From positions 47,484,501 to 47,548,500 of the forward strand of contig NC_081414.1 in NCBI RefSeq assembly GCF_030272615.1: a stretch of DNA of 64,000 nucleotides. The letters run 5' to 3'. Origin of the DNA: Cryptomeria japonica. Taxonomy: Eukaryota > Streptophyta > Pinopsida > Cupressales > Cupressaceae. Positions 22,643 to 35,481 of this stretch are shown piece by piece. Under the pieces are notes generated by a model, which saw only the letters and a program-made list of their open reading frames with translations, searched no databases and was not told where the DNA came from. The translations under genes were made by a program, and so were the position numbers. Positions within the stretch are counted from its first letter, which is position 1, and every line of letters begins with the position of its first letter.

Positions 22643-22961
22643 AAATCCCTTCGGCGATATATTACTTTTAAAACCTTTCGGAAAAGTGAACTAATTTGTG
22701 AACTTGTCAATTTCACCACCTGAGATGTGAGAAAGCTTGTCAGGCCCGAGATGAGTTAACAAAACTTCATCAGGCCCCGAACTTGGTTTTAAAACCAAGT
22801 GAGATGGTCGATCCTTCTTAGAAATCTTAGATCTTCAACTTCTTATCAAATTAGTTGTGGTTCGAAAAACTGAATCAATCTTCGAAGAACTTTGTGTAAC
22901 TAGAATCTTTTCCGTGTTCAAAAGAAGAAAACTTCTCAGGCTTTTCCATGATATGAAAGTT
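22643..22961. other. older repeat DNA between two LTRs
   Basis: Continues the sequence left of 20365; motifs like 'aaaacttc.tc.gg' recur on both sides (20230-20350 and 22660-22830). Not assigned. Confidence 0.35.
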
Positions 22962-23390
22962 GTAATGTACCTATTTTTGCAACTTCCTGAGCATCAATTA
23001 TTTTCAAAGGTTAGCCTATTATCAATGGTCCTCGTAGGCTAATATGGTGGTTAGGGGCATGATCCAGGGCTTTTTGGCTGACCCTTGGGTTGTTTATTTA
23101 AGTACTCTCCATCTCAGAGATTCAATTTTTTGGTGGTTTGCCTTCAAAGGTCTTTAAGGCTCCATTTGTACATACTAATATTAGTAAGTCTCTTGAGCAT
23201 TTGGTCGTATACTTACTATTTATAGTAAGCCATCTAGACAGTTGGACGGTACCATAACTATTATTGGGTAGTTGGTAGAATTAATTAAATGTTTTAATAC
23301 TAGCATTTATTAGAGTTAATTATTAATATTAATTTATCAAAGTTTTGACTTTAATAATATTAATAAAATTGATGACTTTATATAAAGGAA
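22962..23390 (+). mobile_element. 5' part of a chromovirus-type LTR, interrupted
   Basis: Starts TGTAATGTACC, then has the GTTAGCCTATT-loop-GTAGGCTAA hairpin near 23011-23043 and the ACTTACTA/TAGTAAGC palindrome at 23211-23230, i.e. the U3 modules of the families at 3303 and 7623. It reaches its TATA box (tatataaagg, 23379-23388) and stops where another LTR (TGTTGTGAC) begins at 23391. The rest of this LTR was not located. Confidence 0.55.
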
Positions 23391-25700
23391 TGTTGTGACG
23401 TTTTCACACATCTCCCCATTGCAAATTGGGACCCCCACTTTTTACTTGTCTTAGGTGTCTTAGTTAGGTCGTCTTAGCCTAGCAGTGGTCATAGTTGCTA
23501 ACCTTTGCTAGTGAGAGAAGGTATGTTGTGTGAATGTCAAGGTTGAAGGATGTTAGAATTGCTAAATGTTACAAATGTTGCCATTTTGTAAAAGTTGTCA
23601 AGTTTGAAAAGTCTTGTCAGAACGTTAGGTGTTATAAGGGATGGATGATAGAGCATGGAGTGATAGAGGATGGATGATAGAGCATGGAGTGATAGAGCAT
23701 GGAGTGATAGAGAACATTAGGTGTTATAAGGGATGGATGATAGAGCATGGAGTTTGCTTGTAGTTCTGTCGAGAACTGCAAGCATAATGCCTAAGCTCAA
23801 GAATTTTAAGTTTGCCTGATACAAGACCTAGAGGGGTAAAATCATGAAAATTTGTCCAAGTATCGGCATGTACAATTTTGTGCAAGGTTTAGGGGGGTAA
23901 ATTGTGCACTAGTACCTAACCTTATGATCAATAAATAGTCTTATCAAACTACGGGGTAATTTTGTGTACAAACTAGTGAGAGAAACGGTTAGGTTTGTGT
24001 CGAAGAAGGGGAGACGTCATGAAAATTTGTCTAGGTGAAGGAATAACCCCCTCCCCCCCTCCCCCCCCTCTTGTAGCACATGTAACTTTTCTACCAAATT
24101 CCATGGTAAATCCACCAAGCTTTGTGCAAGCCTACCCCCTAAACCTGCCATTGCAAAAAACGCCCTCAAATGCACTCCTTAGTTTCTACATTCCACCTCC
24201 CTAAACTCGCAATTGCATGTCACCCTTCCTATGCACTTAAAAGAGGGATAGTTTTGAGGTGGTCTAAGTGACCAAATTCACCCAAGGCATTCATTTATGC
24301 AAACCTACCCCTCAATCCCACCCTACACTTTGTTTATGCAAACAAGGGGCTAGATTGCACTCATCCTTGGCTTGGTGGTGCAAGCAAGGCCTTCAAACCC
24401 GACCTTGTCTTGAGTGATTTAATGTGTGAGCTCTTGCTAATCCCGCCCTTGTTATGCATGCATAGTGAGAAATTCCATCCATGGTATTTGATGCAAAGGT
24501 GGCGTAGATCTGACCTGTGGTCTTGCAATCCATAAGTATGCTTAAATCTTGACTTTTCCTAGTGAATTAATGCATGAGACATGTCAAATCCACCTGGCCT
24601 CATGATGACTACGCATAACATTCAATTTGATCTTGTTTAATGGCTTCATACATCAAGGTGCTTAAAGGTTTTATCTTGATTGATGAGGTAATACATAAGG
24701 GCTCGAGAAATCCGCCCTATATTCTATGCATGAAGAGCATGTAAGTTTAACCTAGTAATACACAAGCTAGAAGAAATCCCAACTTGCCATTTTATTCTAT
24801 GTCCGAGGTGTCCTAAAGAACGCATCAATCAGGTATTTTAATAACTATAAAGCCATTTATTAAGCCTTAATGGGGGTGCCAACTACATTAAATGATTAAT
24901 TGAGATGAGCTGAGATTATAAAAGTGCACTTCATTTCCTCCAAGTCGTGGGTTTTTTAGAAGGTTATAATAAGGCTCTTGAGAGCTCAATAATTCATTCA
25001 TGTTTGGTGAAATCAATGAGGTTCCTGGAGAGCAACGGTTTGCTAATGAAGTTCCAATCTTTTTGATAACAAAAACTCTCAGAGGGATCAATGTCTGCAG
25101 GTGTGGAAGATCACCCAAGGTCACTCTTTGATAATCTCACTCTAAGATTATATTTGTGCATCATATAAAATCAGTTTGCAAAGTTGATAGGGCATCTAGA
25201 AGTAGATTGTTTGCAGATAGGAAGAAATTGAGGATCATTTTGGAGGGCTGTACATTCCCTAGCCCAGTCATACCTTTCCCAAGGCTATCCATACTATTTT
25301 ATGATCCTAGCATAGGGGTTTGTGAGTTTTTTCAGATCTGATTTTGAAGGATTTGCCAGCTATTGAAGGGCAATTATAATCAGTCAAATTTTCAGGGCAC
25401 ATTAATCTCTTGCAGTCCCAGCCTGGCCATAGCATACCAACTAGCTGTTCCACCTTCATTCCTACCTAGTTGTACTGTGTAATCTACTTATATGTCATCT
25501 GGATGGAATTTGATTAGAGTATGTACAATTCTTTATTTAATCAGCAATAAAGTTCTTGAGTTTTTGAAAAGTGAATTTAATTATTAGTGTTTAGAAAGGT
25601 TTTCTAGCATTCCTCTTTAATTCACTGCAATTTACTTCATTATATCTCAAAAACACAAAAAAAAAAGAACAGAAATTTGAAAAAACAAAAAAAGAGACAA
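23391..25700 (+). mobile_element. Tat-like LTR-type sequence, right end uncertain
   Basis: The first 60 bp (TGTTGTGAC, TTTCACACATC, CCCCATT, GGGACCCCC in order) match the start of the LTR at 45666. After that the two are not obviously similar. A small minisatellite lies at 23640-23755. No coding region of retroelement type; a purine-rich stretch near 25640-25730 may be near the end. Probably an LTR of a related but different Tat subfamily. Confidence 0.4.
23640..23755. repeat. GATAGAGCATGGAGT minisatellite
   Basis: The 15-mer gatagagcatggagt recurs four times, interspersed with 'gggatggat' units. Confidence 0.75.
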
Positions 25701-27163
25701 AAACCAAAAAATTAAATATCCACAAAGGGGAGTGATATTTGAAATACTGTCTCTAAAAGTTAGGAGATGAGAACTGCACAAACACCCAGGATGATCCTAC
25801 ATCAAACACTGTATAATATCTGCTTGGGGCTTTTTCTTCAATGAAATGTCTACTTGCCTATATTTTTGCCTCTGATATAAGCACTAAACCAATAACAATA
25901 ACTTCTTGCAAGCAAGATTTTCAAATATTATGAAAGAAAGCATACTATCTAAACACACAAATCCTAACAACACCTTGCTAGCCAAAACAAAGACCAAAAA
26001 CCAGATGCAAGCAAGGTTGAAAGGAATGGAGACTACTTTAACACAAAACAACACGTGATTTCAAGGACTTAACAGGTAGTTTGCATGCAAAGTTACAACC
26101 TAGATGCTTAAACGAAATTAATACAAAAATTAAACTTCAATTCATTTTCAATTCAATCAATGAAATTAAAAACACACTTTGCTAGCTTGAATAACAGTTT
26201 TTGCAGCATGAGCATAAGTGTCAATCATCATTAAGAGTCTTTCTGCTCAAAGAACTTACGTTTACCAAAAAAAAATTTAAGGATATAAAATAATAATTGA
26301 TATTTCCCCAAAACTCATTGTCTCAAAGCAACCCCCTTAAATCTATAGAAAAAGAAAGAAGGAAGCAAACTTTAAATATAAATTAATCGAAACAACTAAT
26401 TAAAAAAGTGGCCTAAAATAGGCCCTTAGTTCTATTATGTAATCTATTGTTGTTTTCTGATAAACATGATGTTGGGGCGCATTTTTACTATTCTTGCAAA
26501 TGAATTTACCCTACTTGCATGATTTTGCTTTACCATTGGCATGCCTTACCGTATCACACAAATATAATCACTTTGTCGACACTTTTTTGCTTATGCAATT
26601 TCATGACTTATGCCACCAATATACTCTTCGATCACACAATCCATTGTTCATTGTCATCATTTGTCGACTATTTGCACAATTTCCACCTTGAGACCATTGA
26701 TTTTTCCCTTGCCATGTAGTTATGAAGTCCTTGCCAACAATAAATCTCCAAATCGAATGAATTCATTCAATGCACTAGTTTTTTACACTTGAGTTGGCAA
26801 TAACTTGTTGATCATGTGATTTGTTTCATTTGTGAGCTTCAATCGCACAAGGGTTAATTGCTGCTTAAAACTTACCCAGTTGAACCTTTTGTTGATGTTT
26901 GCCACATAGAAGGATGCACATGGTATTTCTAGAGAGGATTGTCATCATTCAAAAATATTTGAAACACATTCATTGCTTTTGCATACAGTTTTTATCATGC
27001 ACACGAGCTATTAAGACAGTAAACAATTTTTCTTATGGACTTGAAAGACAAAACTCAAAGAACAAAAGTGCAATTGATATTTTGGATTGTACACCAAACA
27101 CAAATAGACCTCATAATGGAAACCAAGAAAAATGAGGATTAAATGGTGAAATTTGCACACGTG
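25701..27163. other. no feature recognised
   Basis: AT-rich, short frames only, no LTR termini or exons identified. Confidence 0.4.
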
Positions 27164-27417
27164 TAACAATGTGGAGGCAATTTTGTAATCAAGCCATCTA
27201 ACCATTGATTTACCCTTTTATCATATCTACATCACCTTCTATGACGAGAATCCCAAAACATTGACTTACTTTTTTATCATATCTAAACTTTGTAACAATG
27301 TGAAGGCAATTTTGTAATCAAGCCATCTAAGCATTGATCTACCCCCTCATCCTATCTACATCACCTTCTATGATTAAAATCCCAAAACATTGACTTACCT
27401 TTTTATCATATCTAAAC
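27164..27417. repeat. tandem duplication of 127 bp
   Basis: A unit starting 'gtaacaatgtgga' and ending 'catatctaaacttt' is present twice in direct order (from 27164 and 27291) with about ten differences. No coding content. Confidence 0.75.
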
Positions 27418-27456
27418 TTGTAAAACAAGAAATGAAAAGAAATTGCAAGTCATCTT

Positions 27457-27812
27457 TGTTGGTGCATATTTATTTTTCTATATTTAATTAATTATGTTAT
27501 TGCAGAATTACCCCTATGATAGGATAAGCTTGCTTAGGTAGGTAGGTTGTATTTGCATTGCATGACTTGTACTTTCCTAGTTTGGTGGAGATGTTCTACA
27601 CACTTCTAACTATATCTCCTATTATTCCACATTGGTTGTACATTTACATGTCTTGGTGTTGTGTCCTATATATGCTCATTTATTCAATCTAAAATCTCAT
27701 TATATAATTGCATCCTTTGATAAAATTTATTTATTCTTTCATTTTGGGAGTCTTTTGTGCTTTTATTGAAGCTCCTTGATCTTGGATGGTCAATTCATAG
27801 CCAAATCTTACA
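27457..27812 (+). mobile_element. copia-like LTR remnant with primer site
   Basis: TGTTGGTGC start and ...CTTACA end, followed immediately by TGGTATCAAAG (27813-27823), a one-base variant of the initiator-Met primer site. A promoter-like 'tatatatgctcattt' precedes the 3' half. No second LTR or gag was recognised downstream before the copia element at 28498, so this is a 5' remnant. Confidence 0.5.
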
Positions 27813-27823
27813 TGGTATCAAAG

Positions 27824-28492
27824 TTTGTGTTATTAATTTTTGTTTCCCTTTTTTGAAAGTCTACATTGCAGATCTTCTATTTTCTTAGAAACTTGAGTAT
27901 GCTCCTCTTGCATCGAATAATGACAGAGAATTAGAAAAACTTGGATATAAATATTAGGTTTTAGGAGGGTTCTTTATGTGGATTTGTTTTGCAAGTTGCT
28001 TTAGGAGATACCTTAAGAAAATCTAACCAAACCATTGAGTTCAAAGCATCCAAGAAGCCAATTTTTCCAATTGTTACATCCAAATTTAAAATCAAAGGCT
28101 AGATCTACAAAACAAATTGTGGAACTACTTGCCACATACAAGTACTAATATTTCAAAGCACTTTAGATCAAATCTAACCTTTCCATCACACCTAGAATTC
28201 TTGAAAAACCTATAGATTGACCAAATCATCAAAATTAGAGCACTTTTGGTTTGGAGTCATCAAGAAAAACATTTCCCTCCTTGGCCATACTAGTTGAATA
28301 CTCTACAAGTGCCATTAAAAGTCAAGTGGCATATTCTAAAGAATATGCCTTCATGAAGCTAACTTGTGCATATAGGACTGACAGCACACAAGAAGATGTG
28401 AAAATGGCCTCTAAAAGATGAAAAGCATGCTTTTAGTTTTGGAGTTGCTGTGAAGTAAGGCATCTACCAGAAGATAAAAGTCTTCTTGGGAG
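27824..28492. other. target DNA of the copia element, unassigned
   Basis: Possibly decayed internal sequence of the preceding LTR remnant. It continues after 38478 on the other side of the copia insertion. Confidence 0.35.
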
Positions 28493-28497
28493 GTTTT

Positions 28498-28955
28498 TGT
28501 TAATTTTGTAACGTCGGTCGTACTATTTCATGCTTCTGATAAATATATTAATTTGATTACATATACTAATCTGTTAACGTTAACTAATGATTAATAAAAC
28601 CAAAGTTAACTTATCGCGTTTGACCAACGGTTACACCGTTCATGATATCGGGTGGTAAAGCGATTCTCAAACAAGTCGCACTCCTTCCGATCAGGTAAGT
28701 AAACGGTGACTAGTTTATATACTGTGGTGAGAGGTACGTAGGGAAGAGATGTGTCTTCCCACTTGGAAAGACATATATCTTCACTACATAACCCCTCATC
28801 CACTTATATAGCATGCTTACATTGAGGAGGATGTACACACCGAAATTCATAAGTGTGGTGCATCTTTAAAACACGCTATAGCAAATAAAATACAACTTTC
28901 AGATCATATCTCCATCTCTTCTATTTTGATCACAGAATTTTGAAAGAACTTAACA
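28498..28955 (+). repeat. 5' LTR of copia element
   Basis: Begins TGTTAATTTTGTAACG, ends GAACTTAACA. Contains a decayed version of the palindrome that is nearly perfect in the 3' LTR at 38253-38308. Confidence 0.92.
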
Positions 28956-28967
28956 TGGTATCAGAGC
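28956..28967 (+). other. primer-binding site, initiator Met tRNA
   Basis: TGGTATCAGAGC directly abuts the 5' LTR end, an exact match to the canonical plant site. Confidence 0.93.
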
Positions 28968-29054
28968 GAATTTAAGGAAGATCATATTAAAATTCTGTAA
29001 CGATCTCATAAACTTTCACCAGGCTCTTACTAAGATCACATTCCCATAATCCTA

Positions 29055-29855
29055 ATGGCAACTAGAGTTAGGTTTGAAGATAGATTAGATGGAGCATCAA
29101 ATTTTGTATCTTGGAAATTTAGGATCATGCTTGTTTTGAAAGAAAATAAAATTGACTCCCATGTCAAAAGGGAAATTCCTGAACCCTCTGATGATACAAA
29201 GAAAATTCAGTGGAGCAAGGACAGTGAGAAGGCCCTTAAGATAATTGTGGATTCAGTAAGAGACCACATTGTACCAATTATTTCTAAATATGAGACGACC
29301 TTTCAGATGTTCAAAGCACTAGCTGACATTTATGAAATCAACAACACTAGCAGGGCTCTCACCCTAAAGAATCAACTACACCATACAAAGATGAATAAAG
29401 GAAAAACAATTACATCCTATTTCTTGAGGATCACTGAGCTTAGGGATCACCTATCCACTATTGGACATCTAGTAGACAACAAAGAATTTGCTATGATGGC
29501 CCTAAATGGACTTCCTACCTCATGGGGATCGTTCATTCAAGGAATCAGTGCTCATTCTTAATTTCCTAAGTTTGATAGATTGAAAACCGATTGCATTCAA
29601 GAGGAATTTTGGCTTGTCACAAGAGGAATAAAACAAAACAATGGTAATGAAGACATTCAAGTTCTAAACTCTAATTCTCACAAGAAAGGAAAGAAGAAGA
29701 ACTTTAAGAGAAAGAGGGACAACAACTCAAATGGGAAGAGGTCTTCAAAGAAGAAGAGAGACATTTCTGAAGTACAATGTTTCAGATGTGACCAATATGG
29801 GCACTATGCAATGAAGTGTCCAAACAGGATCAAACAACAAGCTTCAAGGGAGTAA
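29055..29855 (+). pseudogene. gag: copia gag with zinc knuckle, one nonsense codon
   Basis: The ATG at 29055 opens a copia-type gag: an N-terminal region with DGASNFVSWKFRIMLVL, a UBN2-like middle with LTLKNQLHHTKM and ALNGLPTSW, and a CCHC knuckle (CFRCDQYGHYAMKC) near residue 250. An in-frame TAA at 29559-29561 interrupts it, after which the same frame continues to 29855. The protein packages element RNA in the cytoplasmic particle. A lysine/arginine-rich stretch precedes the knuckle. Beyond 29855 the frame changes. Confidence 0.85.
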
Positions 29856-29904
29856 TTATAAGAAGCTAGTCTTCTACTCAGCCCTCTCTAGTCAAGTCAC
29901 CTCC

Positions 29905-30297
29905 AGTTTCAACACATGGATGATTGACAACGGAGAATCTCAACACATCACTGGGTTTCGTGACCACATAAATACACTTGTGTAAAGTTCAAATGAAGAA
30001 GTGACAATTGGTGATGACTCAAATTATCCAGTTATGGGAATAGAAACCTGCAATATCAACCTAAAGTCAGGCATATCCCTACAGCTAATTGGAGTTCTAT
30101 TTGTACCTCGTATAAAGAGAAACCTTGTCTCAGTTTCTGCACTTGAAGATAAGGATTACAGATTAACCTTTATGGAAGGAAAGGTACTTGCTTGGCCAAA
30201 GAACTCCACCATCAAGAAAGCCCACACCATTGGAGTAAGACAAGGGAGCCTCTACAAACTTTGCACCACTCCACCTCTAGCCTTGATTCATGAGAGT
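29905..30297 (+). pseudogene. copia protease remnant
   Basis: Text reading NTWMIDNGESQHIT corresponds to the aspartic protease active-site region, where copia elements normally have D-S-G; here the serine is asparagine. A stop near 29982 and a frame change precede GVLFVPRIKRNLVSVSALEDK, the conserved end of the protease domain, and GSLYKL, the start of the GAG-pre-integrase region. The frame is then cut by the solo LTR at 30298. Confidence 0.75.
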
Positions 30298-32343
30298 TGT
30301 AATATCGCAGTTATTTTTTTTGTTTTAAGCCAATAATAATCATCCACAAACAAATAACCTGTTAAGGTTAGAAAGCATAAACTGAAAACTTGCTGGAAAA
30401 TGCAACCCTTCCACTTTCTGATCACCAAGTGCCCAATGTGGGAACGTGAGAGCATACGGTGAATAGGGGATCGTTAGATCTCAATTCTACTGAAAAATGA
30501 AGTGGATTACAATACTGGGCGGCAAGCCAACCCCTTCCGCTTATCCAGCGGGAATGCAAAAAACTTGGCGGTGAACCAGCCAAGAGAAACATACAAAGGC
30601 ACAAATCACACAACCGCGATATTTCAACGAGAGGACTGAAATTAAAAAACAATCTCAACTCAACCGCTTATGCAGCGGGAGGACCATTACAATCAGACAT
30701 CACTCGACCACTTATGCAGTGGGAGGACTGAATTACAGTTTACTTGAAAATAGGCGGCAAGCCAACCTCTTCCACTTTTCAGCGGGGTGATAGTTACAAG
30801 CCAAAATTGGTTAGTAGTACTACTACTTAACCTTACAATAATCAAGATAATGTGAGAAGAGAGTAATGTTGAACATCCAAATAAAAAACATGAAAGTTCT
30901 GCTAACATCAAAATCTGCAAGCTAGAATTACAAAACCAGCAGCCTATGGATTCACTAAAACGCTCATAACTCTCTCATTACTCACCCAATTCACCCAAAA
31001 TCCATTCTAAACAATTGCTATACCAGCTACAATGAAAACAAACCCCAAGAAAGCCATCGAAACCCCCATATTTATTTTGCACGCTTCCCAATGCATTCAC
31101 TAAACCCAACGCCTAACCTGGGAAGTTCGATTTACAATATAAAAATCCACACTGAAAATAAGATGCTAAAAACTTACAAGATGCATCGCCAGTGGTAGGA
31201 AGGATGGATGAGCCGATACTCAGAATGATGGAATCGCTTGGCCAAGAGGTATGAGCAAAACACACTTTCAGCAGTCCCGCGACCAGCAACCAAAAAACAC
31301 TCCAATCTCAAACAAAACACTCCACAATCTAGAACTCACTCACCAACAGCACTGGGAATACATGGACACAGCTAGGTACTATCTTGCAAGTACAAAACTG
31401 AGACTTAGCTAGGAAGCCACACTTCAAAGCTTAGATTTTCAATCGCCAATTCAATAGCATAACGATGCAAATTCATTTGATACCAAATGAGAGGCCAAGC
31501 ACCTATATTTATAGATTTTTCCCTCTGAAATTCAAATGCAAATGGTGCCCAAAACCATTGAAATTTAATTTCATTTCATGTCATAGCCTCCCCTAGACAT
31601 GGCATTAATTTTCCCAAATTCCCTAGGCAAAGTTTGAACTTTTTCCTAGGTGACAACTTTGTGATATAAAATAATAAAAACATGAAATATTTCATCTTTC
31701 TCAACGCCACCTTTTTTAATGCCATTGACTTAGGAAAATAACAATATTGCTGACAGATAGATATTTTTCCTAAGTTGCCCCATAACACAATCAATCAGTA
31801 ATAAAAATAATTAAATATCAAACCTTAGGATAAGGAATTAATATTTAATTAAATAACTTATAACTCCAATACTGATTAATACCAAAATCAAGGATGAAGT
31901 TGTGCGATGAAGACCACTAACCTGTGTTGAGTCAAGACCCTGTCCAAGAGTGTTAAAAATAGAAATGCTCAACACAACCACTTACTAAAAATAGTAAGTC
32001 AAGAAATACTGCTCCGAAAAATATAATCTTCGCACCTAGAGAAAGAGCATGGAAAGCTCAGTAGAACTGCATCAACCAAACAACCAAACCCTAACTTACT
32101 AAAAATAGTAAGTTCTGACTTCACCAAAGAATCAAATGCATATTATGCCACCTTGGAGTTCATGGAAAACCTAGAAGAAACCATAAGCAAAACTGAAGAA
32201 TTCCCTCCTGACAAACCCTAAAAAGCTCATGTAGAACTCCACAAATGTTGGAAACCCTAATTCTCTCATCCAAATAGCCTACGGGTCTCCGAAATAGGCC
32301 AATGGACCACTGAACTAATCACTGCGGAGAAGGGGACATTACA
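30298..32343 (-). mobile_element. solo LTR of the 2 kb chromovirus family
   Basis: 2046 bp, plus-strand ends TGTAATATC and GGGGACATTACA, flanked by AGAGT (30293-30297) and AGACT (32344-32348), 4 of 5 matching. It belongs to the family of 3303-5215 (opposite strand). It carries two U3 palindromes (31980-31999, 32093-32114), a minus-strand TATA box near 31503-31515 and the CCGCT/AGCGG hairpins at 30537-30722. Copia sequence resumes on the right. Confidence 0.85.
30537..30722 (-). repeat. CCGCT/AGCGG and CCACT/AGTGG hairpins
   Basis: Three perfect 5-bp-stem hairpins at 30537-30551, 30664-30678 and 30708-30722, with 'gggaggac' following two of them; weaker ones flank. They show covariation with the same positions in the LTR at 3303. 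Confidence 0.6.
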
Positions 32344-32671
32344 AGACTCCAGATTCGAATGAACTTTGGCACAGAAGATTAGGGCACCTTCATTTCCATT
32401 CCCTACCTAAGATAGAGAAGATAGTGATCGACTTACCCAAGCTAAGTCAAAAATCTGAAGGAGCCTGCAAAGGGTGTGCCTTGGGAACGAATACTAAAGG
32501 GTCTTTTAATTCTAGCAATAGTAAATCCAAAAATGTATTAGAATTAGTGCATTCTGATTTATGTGTACCCATGTTTGTACCCTCATTAGGGGGATTTTTA
32601 TATTATGTAATATTTGTAGATGATTATTCTAGGAAGACCTGGATATATTTTCTGACATACAAAGAGTCTGG
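32344..32671 (+). pseudogene. copia GAG-pre-integrase and integrase start
   Basis: Reads ELWHRRLGHLH-like text, then GACKGCALGTNTKGSF (zinc-binding region), LELVHSDLC (first catalytic Asp region) and YYVIFVDDYSRKTWIYFL of the integrase core. At about 32672 it is replaced abruptly by antisense chromovirus RT sequence, producing a chimeric open frame that is not a real protein. The rest of integrase, all of RT and most of RNase H are missing. Confidence 0.8.
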
Positions 32672-35286
32672 ATATCTTTTCAGGATCCACCTTCACACCA
32701 CCTGCACTGATAATGTGACCAAAGTAGAGCAACTCTTCCATCCCAAACTCACATTTGGACTCCTTGGCAAACCGGGATTCGAATTCCAATATGCTCAACA
32801 CTTCATCCAACTGCTATAAATGTTCTTTCCAAGACTTGCTGAATATAATATGTCATCAAAGAATATCAAAACAAACTTCCTTAGCTGTTCTTGGAAGATT
32901 TTGTTCATGCATGACTGAAATGTAGCGGGAGCATAGTCAAGCCAAAGGGCATGACTAGGAACTCAAAAAGCCCAAAGTGGCATCTGAAAGCAGTCTTCTC
33001 CACATCTGATGCTCTCATTCTAATCTGATGGTACCCCAACCTGAGGTCAATCTTGGAAAAGAACACTGCCCCATGTAGCTCGTCAATGAGCTCATCAATC
33101 CTCGGAATAGGATACCGATTCTTGAGGGTTTTCTGATTCAGAACTCTGTAATCCAAACACATGCGCATGGTCCCATCCTTCTTCCTCACCAAAACAACAG
33201 CTGAAGCAAAGGGGCTTTTGCTTGGCCGTATGTAACCCATGTCAAGCAATTCCTGAATTGCTTTCTCAATCTCATCCTTCTGCTTCTTAGGATATCGATA
33301 AGGAGTGGTCATGACTGGCTTAGCTCCTTCTTCAAGCTCAATAATGTGTTCGGCACCTCTCTTAGGGGGTCTGCAAGGAGGTGGGTTTTCAAACAACTTG
33401 CTTCTCTTGGTTATCAAAGCTTGAATGTCTTCAAGATAGTTCCTATTCTCTTTTTGTGGTTCTGAGGGCATGACCATGATCTTACTTCTATCCGTGATCA
33501 TTGCCTGAATATCTGAGGAATAGCTGCCCTTCTCTACCAATGGATTTGAAGGCATTATCAAACACTCTACTGCCCACTCCACCTGGTTATGGCGGATCAG
33601 CCTTTCCATTCTTTTCACGGATACCACTTTAAGTCCCCCATGCGATATTCCTCTCAACACTACCTTCTTCCCTTCAGACATGAATTTTAGCTCCATGGTT
33701 TGTAAGTTTAGTGTGATCTCACCAAGAGATCTCAACCATTGAATCCTGAGGACTGCATCATCAATCCCACCAATGCTCACCACAAAGAAATCATCTCTGA
33801 TTTCATGATTTCCCAACTTCAGAGACATGTTGGAAATCATTCGGTTATAGGATATAGTGGAGCCATCTGCTACCATGACTTTGAAGCCCTCAACTTCCTC
33901 TGCCGCTAGTCCCCTTTTTGCAACAATCCTTTCATCAATGAAATTGTGTGTTGCACCTGTGTCAATAAGAGCAATAACACGATGCTCTCCAATCACACCC
34001 CGAACTCTAAAGGATTCATTTTTGTGAATGCTCGAGAGTTGAGCAGCCACTCCTCTATCTTCTAACCCAAATTCAAGCCCTTCAAGAGCCTCTTCATACT
34101 CGCTGTCCTCAACTTCATTTTGCTGTTCTGAAATTTCAGAATCTGATCCATCTGCAGAATAGCATTCCATTTGATGCAAATTCCCCTTTCCATGACACTT
34201 ATGTCCGGGGGCCCAAGGTTCTCTTCAAAAGTAACAAAGATTCTTCGTCCGGAGCTCTTGACGGAGCTCATCATCCATTCGAGGAGGGAACCTCTTGGTC
34301 TGATTTGTGAACTTCTTCTTATCCTTTCTGAAATGAAAAGGCTTAGACTGAATTTTACTCTTTGGGGCAGCCAACTCCATACTTCTAGATTTTTTAATAG
34401 CTTCTACCAAGGTGGGCAGATCAAAAGCTTTGACCCATCCTCTCAAAGGTTCCTCAAGTCCTTCAGTGAAAAGGACAACCAATCACTTCTCTGAGATGCT
34501 ACTCACCATGACTGACAAGTTTTGGAATTCAATCATGTAAGTGTCCAATGAACCTTGTTGCCTGAGTTGTGCAAGTTCTCTAAACTTCACCTCTGGATCC
34601 CTGGTGTCGAATCTCTCAATCAGCTTGTTGGTGAAATCAGCGTAGGTGGTGATTAAGTTATGACCAAGGGTGACCAACCCATGGTACCACCATTCGTGGG
34701 CTACTCCATCAAAGTGCAAGGTATCAAACTCGATGGCATCCTCCTCCGGCATAGGCCTCAAGGACAAGTAATTGTCCAACTTCTGTACCCATGCTCTAGT
34801 TGTACTCTTAGCGCTTCCATCAAAGTGTGCTAAGGTCACTCTTCCAAGAGCTTGTTGATAATCTCTTGGGGCAGCAGACTTATAGTCATTCCTCCTTCCT
34901 CTCTTCATTTTCTGATTCATAAACTGATCCAGAGTTAGGATATCTCGGATCTCACCAGGAAGAGAAGCGTACTCCATGTAGTTGTTTCTTATTGCATCAA
35001 CTGTGGGTATCTCTGTTTCGACTTGTTGTACTTCTCTTGGCAGAAATACAGGTTGTAAAGGCCTTTGGGCTGAACCTCCATTGTTACTCCCGTTTCCATT
35101 GCCTACAGGAGCGTTAGAAGTGTTGGCTTCCGGTCCATTGTTGGGCTGATTAGGGACCCCAACAACGTTCTGATTGAGCTTGGCCATAAGTAGAGACATC
35201 ATGTCGATCATGGCATTGAATTGTCTCTCTGCCTTCTTATCAGGTGCCTCATTTGGTTTTGTAGTCTTATCTGCCATTGAATCCAC
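32672..35286 (-). pseudogene. gag-pol: chromovirus gag-protease-RT, broken
   Basis: From 35286 down: gag (WYHGLVTLGHN, FDTRDPE), protease with [10 protein letters not shown] near 33950, RT with [20 protein letters not shown] and MPFGLT. The frame holds from 35286 to about 32930 except for two TGA codons: at 34483-34485 in gag, and at 34225-34227 where the second cysteine of the zinc knuckle should be. A one-base loss near 32931 in the MPFGLT region shifts the frame, and further damage affects the FFDD segment. Protein order and motifs match the intact copy at 8373-13256, but this is a different subfamily with 1.9 kb LTRs. No function expected. Confidence 0.88.
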
Positions 35287-35468
35287 TGAATCTGAGGTAT
35301 CTAGATCCTTCCCTCTGTTTCTCAGTACTTCTGAAAAATGTGTCCTCTTTTGGCACTATAGGAATCTCAAACTATTGTCTCTTTCGCTCTCTGTTGTAGT
35401 ATCTAACGTCTCTGTCACTCATGGAGACTTCTGAACCCACTAACTCTCACAAGCTGGCAGGAAAACCA

Positions 35469-35480
35469 ACTCCGATACCA
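35469..35480 (-). other. primer-binding site, diverged
   Basis: Minus strand TGGTATCGGAGT, one base after the LTR end, a 2-base variant of the initiator-Met site. Confidence 0.75.
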
Positions 35481-35481
35481 C

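Noticed and set aside
22396-22719. 107-codon minus-strand frame
   Set aside because: Includes a long Ile-Tyr repeat that is simply the translated (TA)40 microsatellite.
24040-24075. C-rich tract as a polypurine tract (minus strand) of a retroelement
   Set aside because: No LTR terminus follows at the expected place on either side.
32424-32819. 131-codon open frame as a protein
   Set aside because: It is copia integrase joined at about 32672 to antisense chromovirus RT and starts at a GTG inside the copia domain; an artefact of a deletion.
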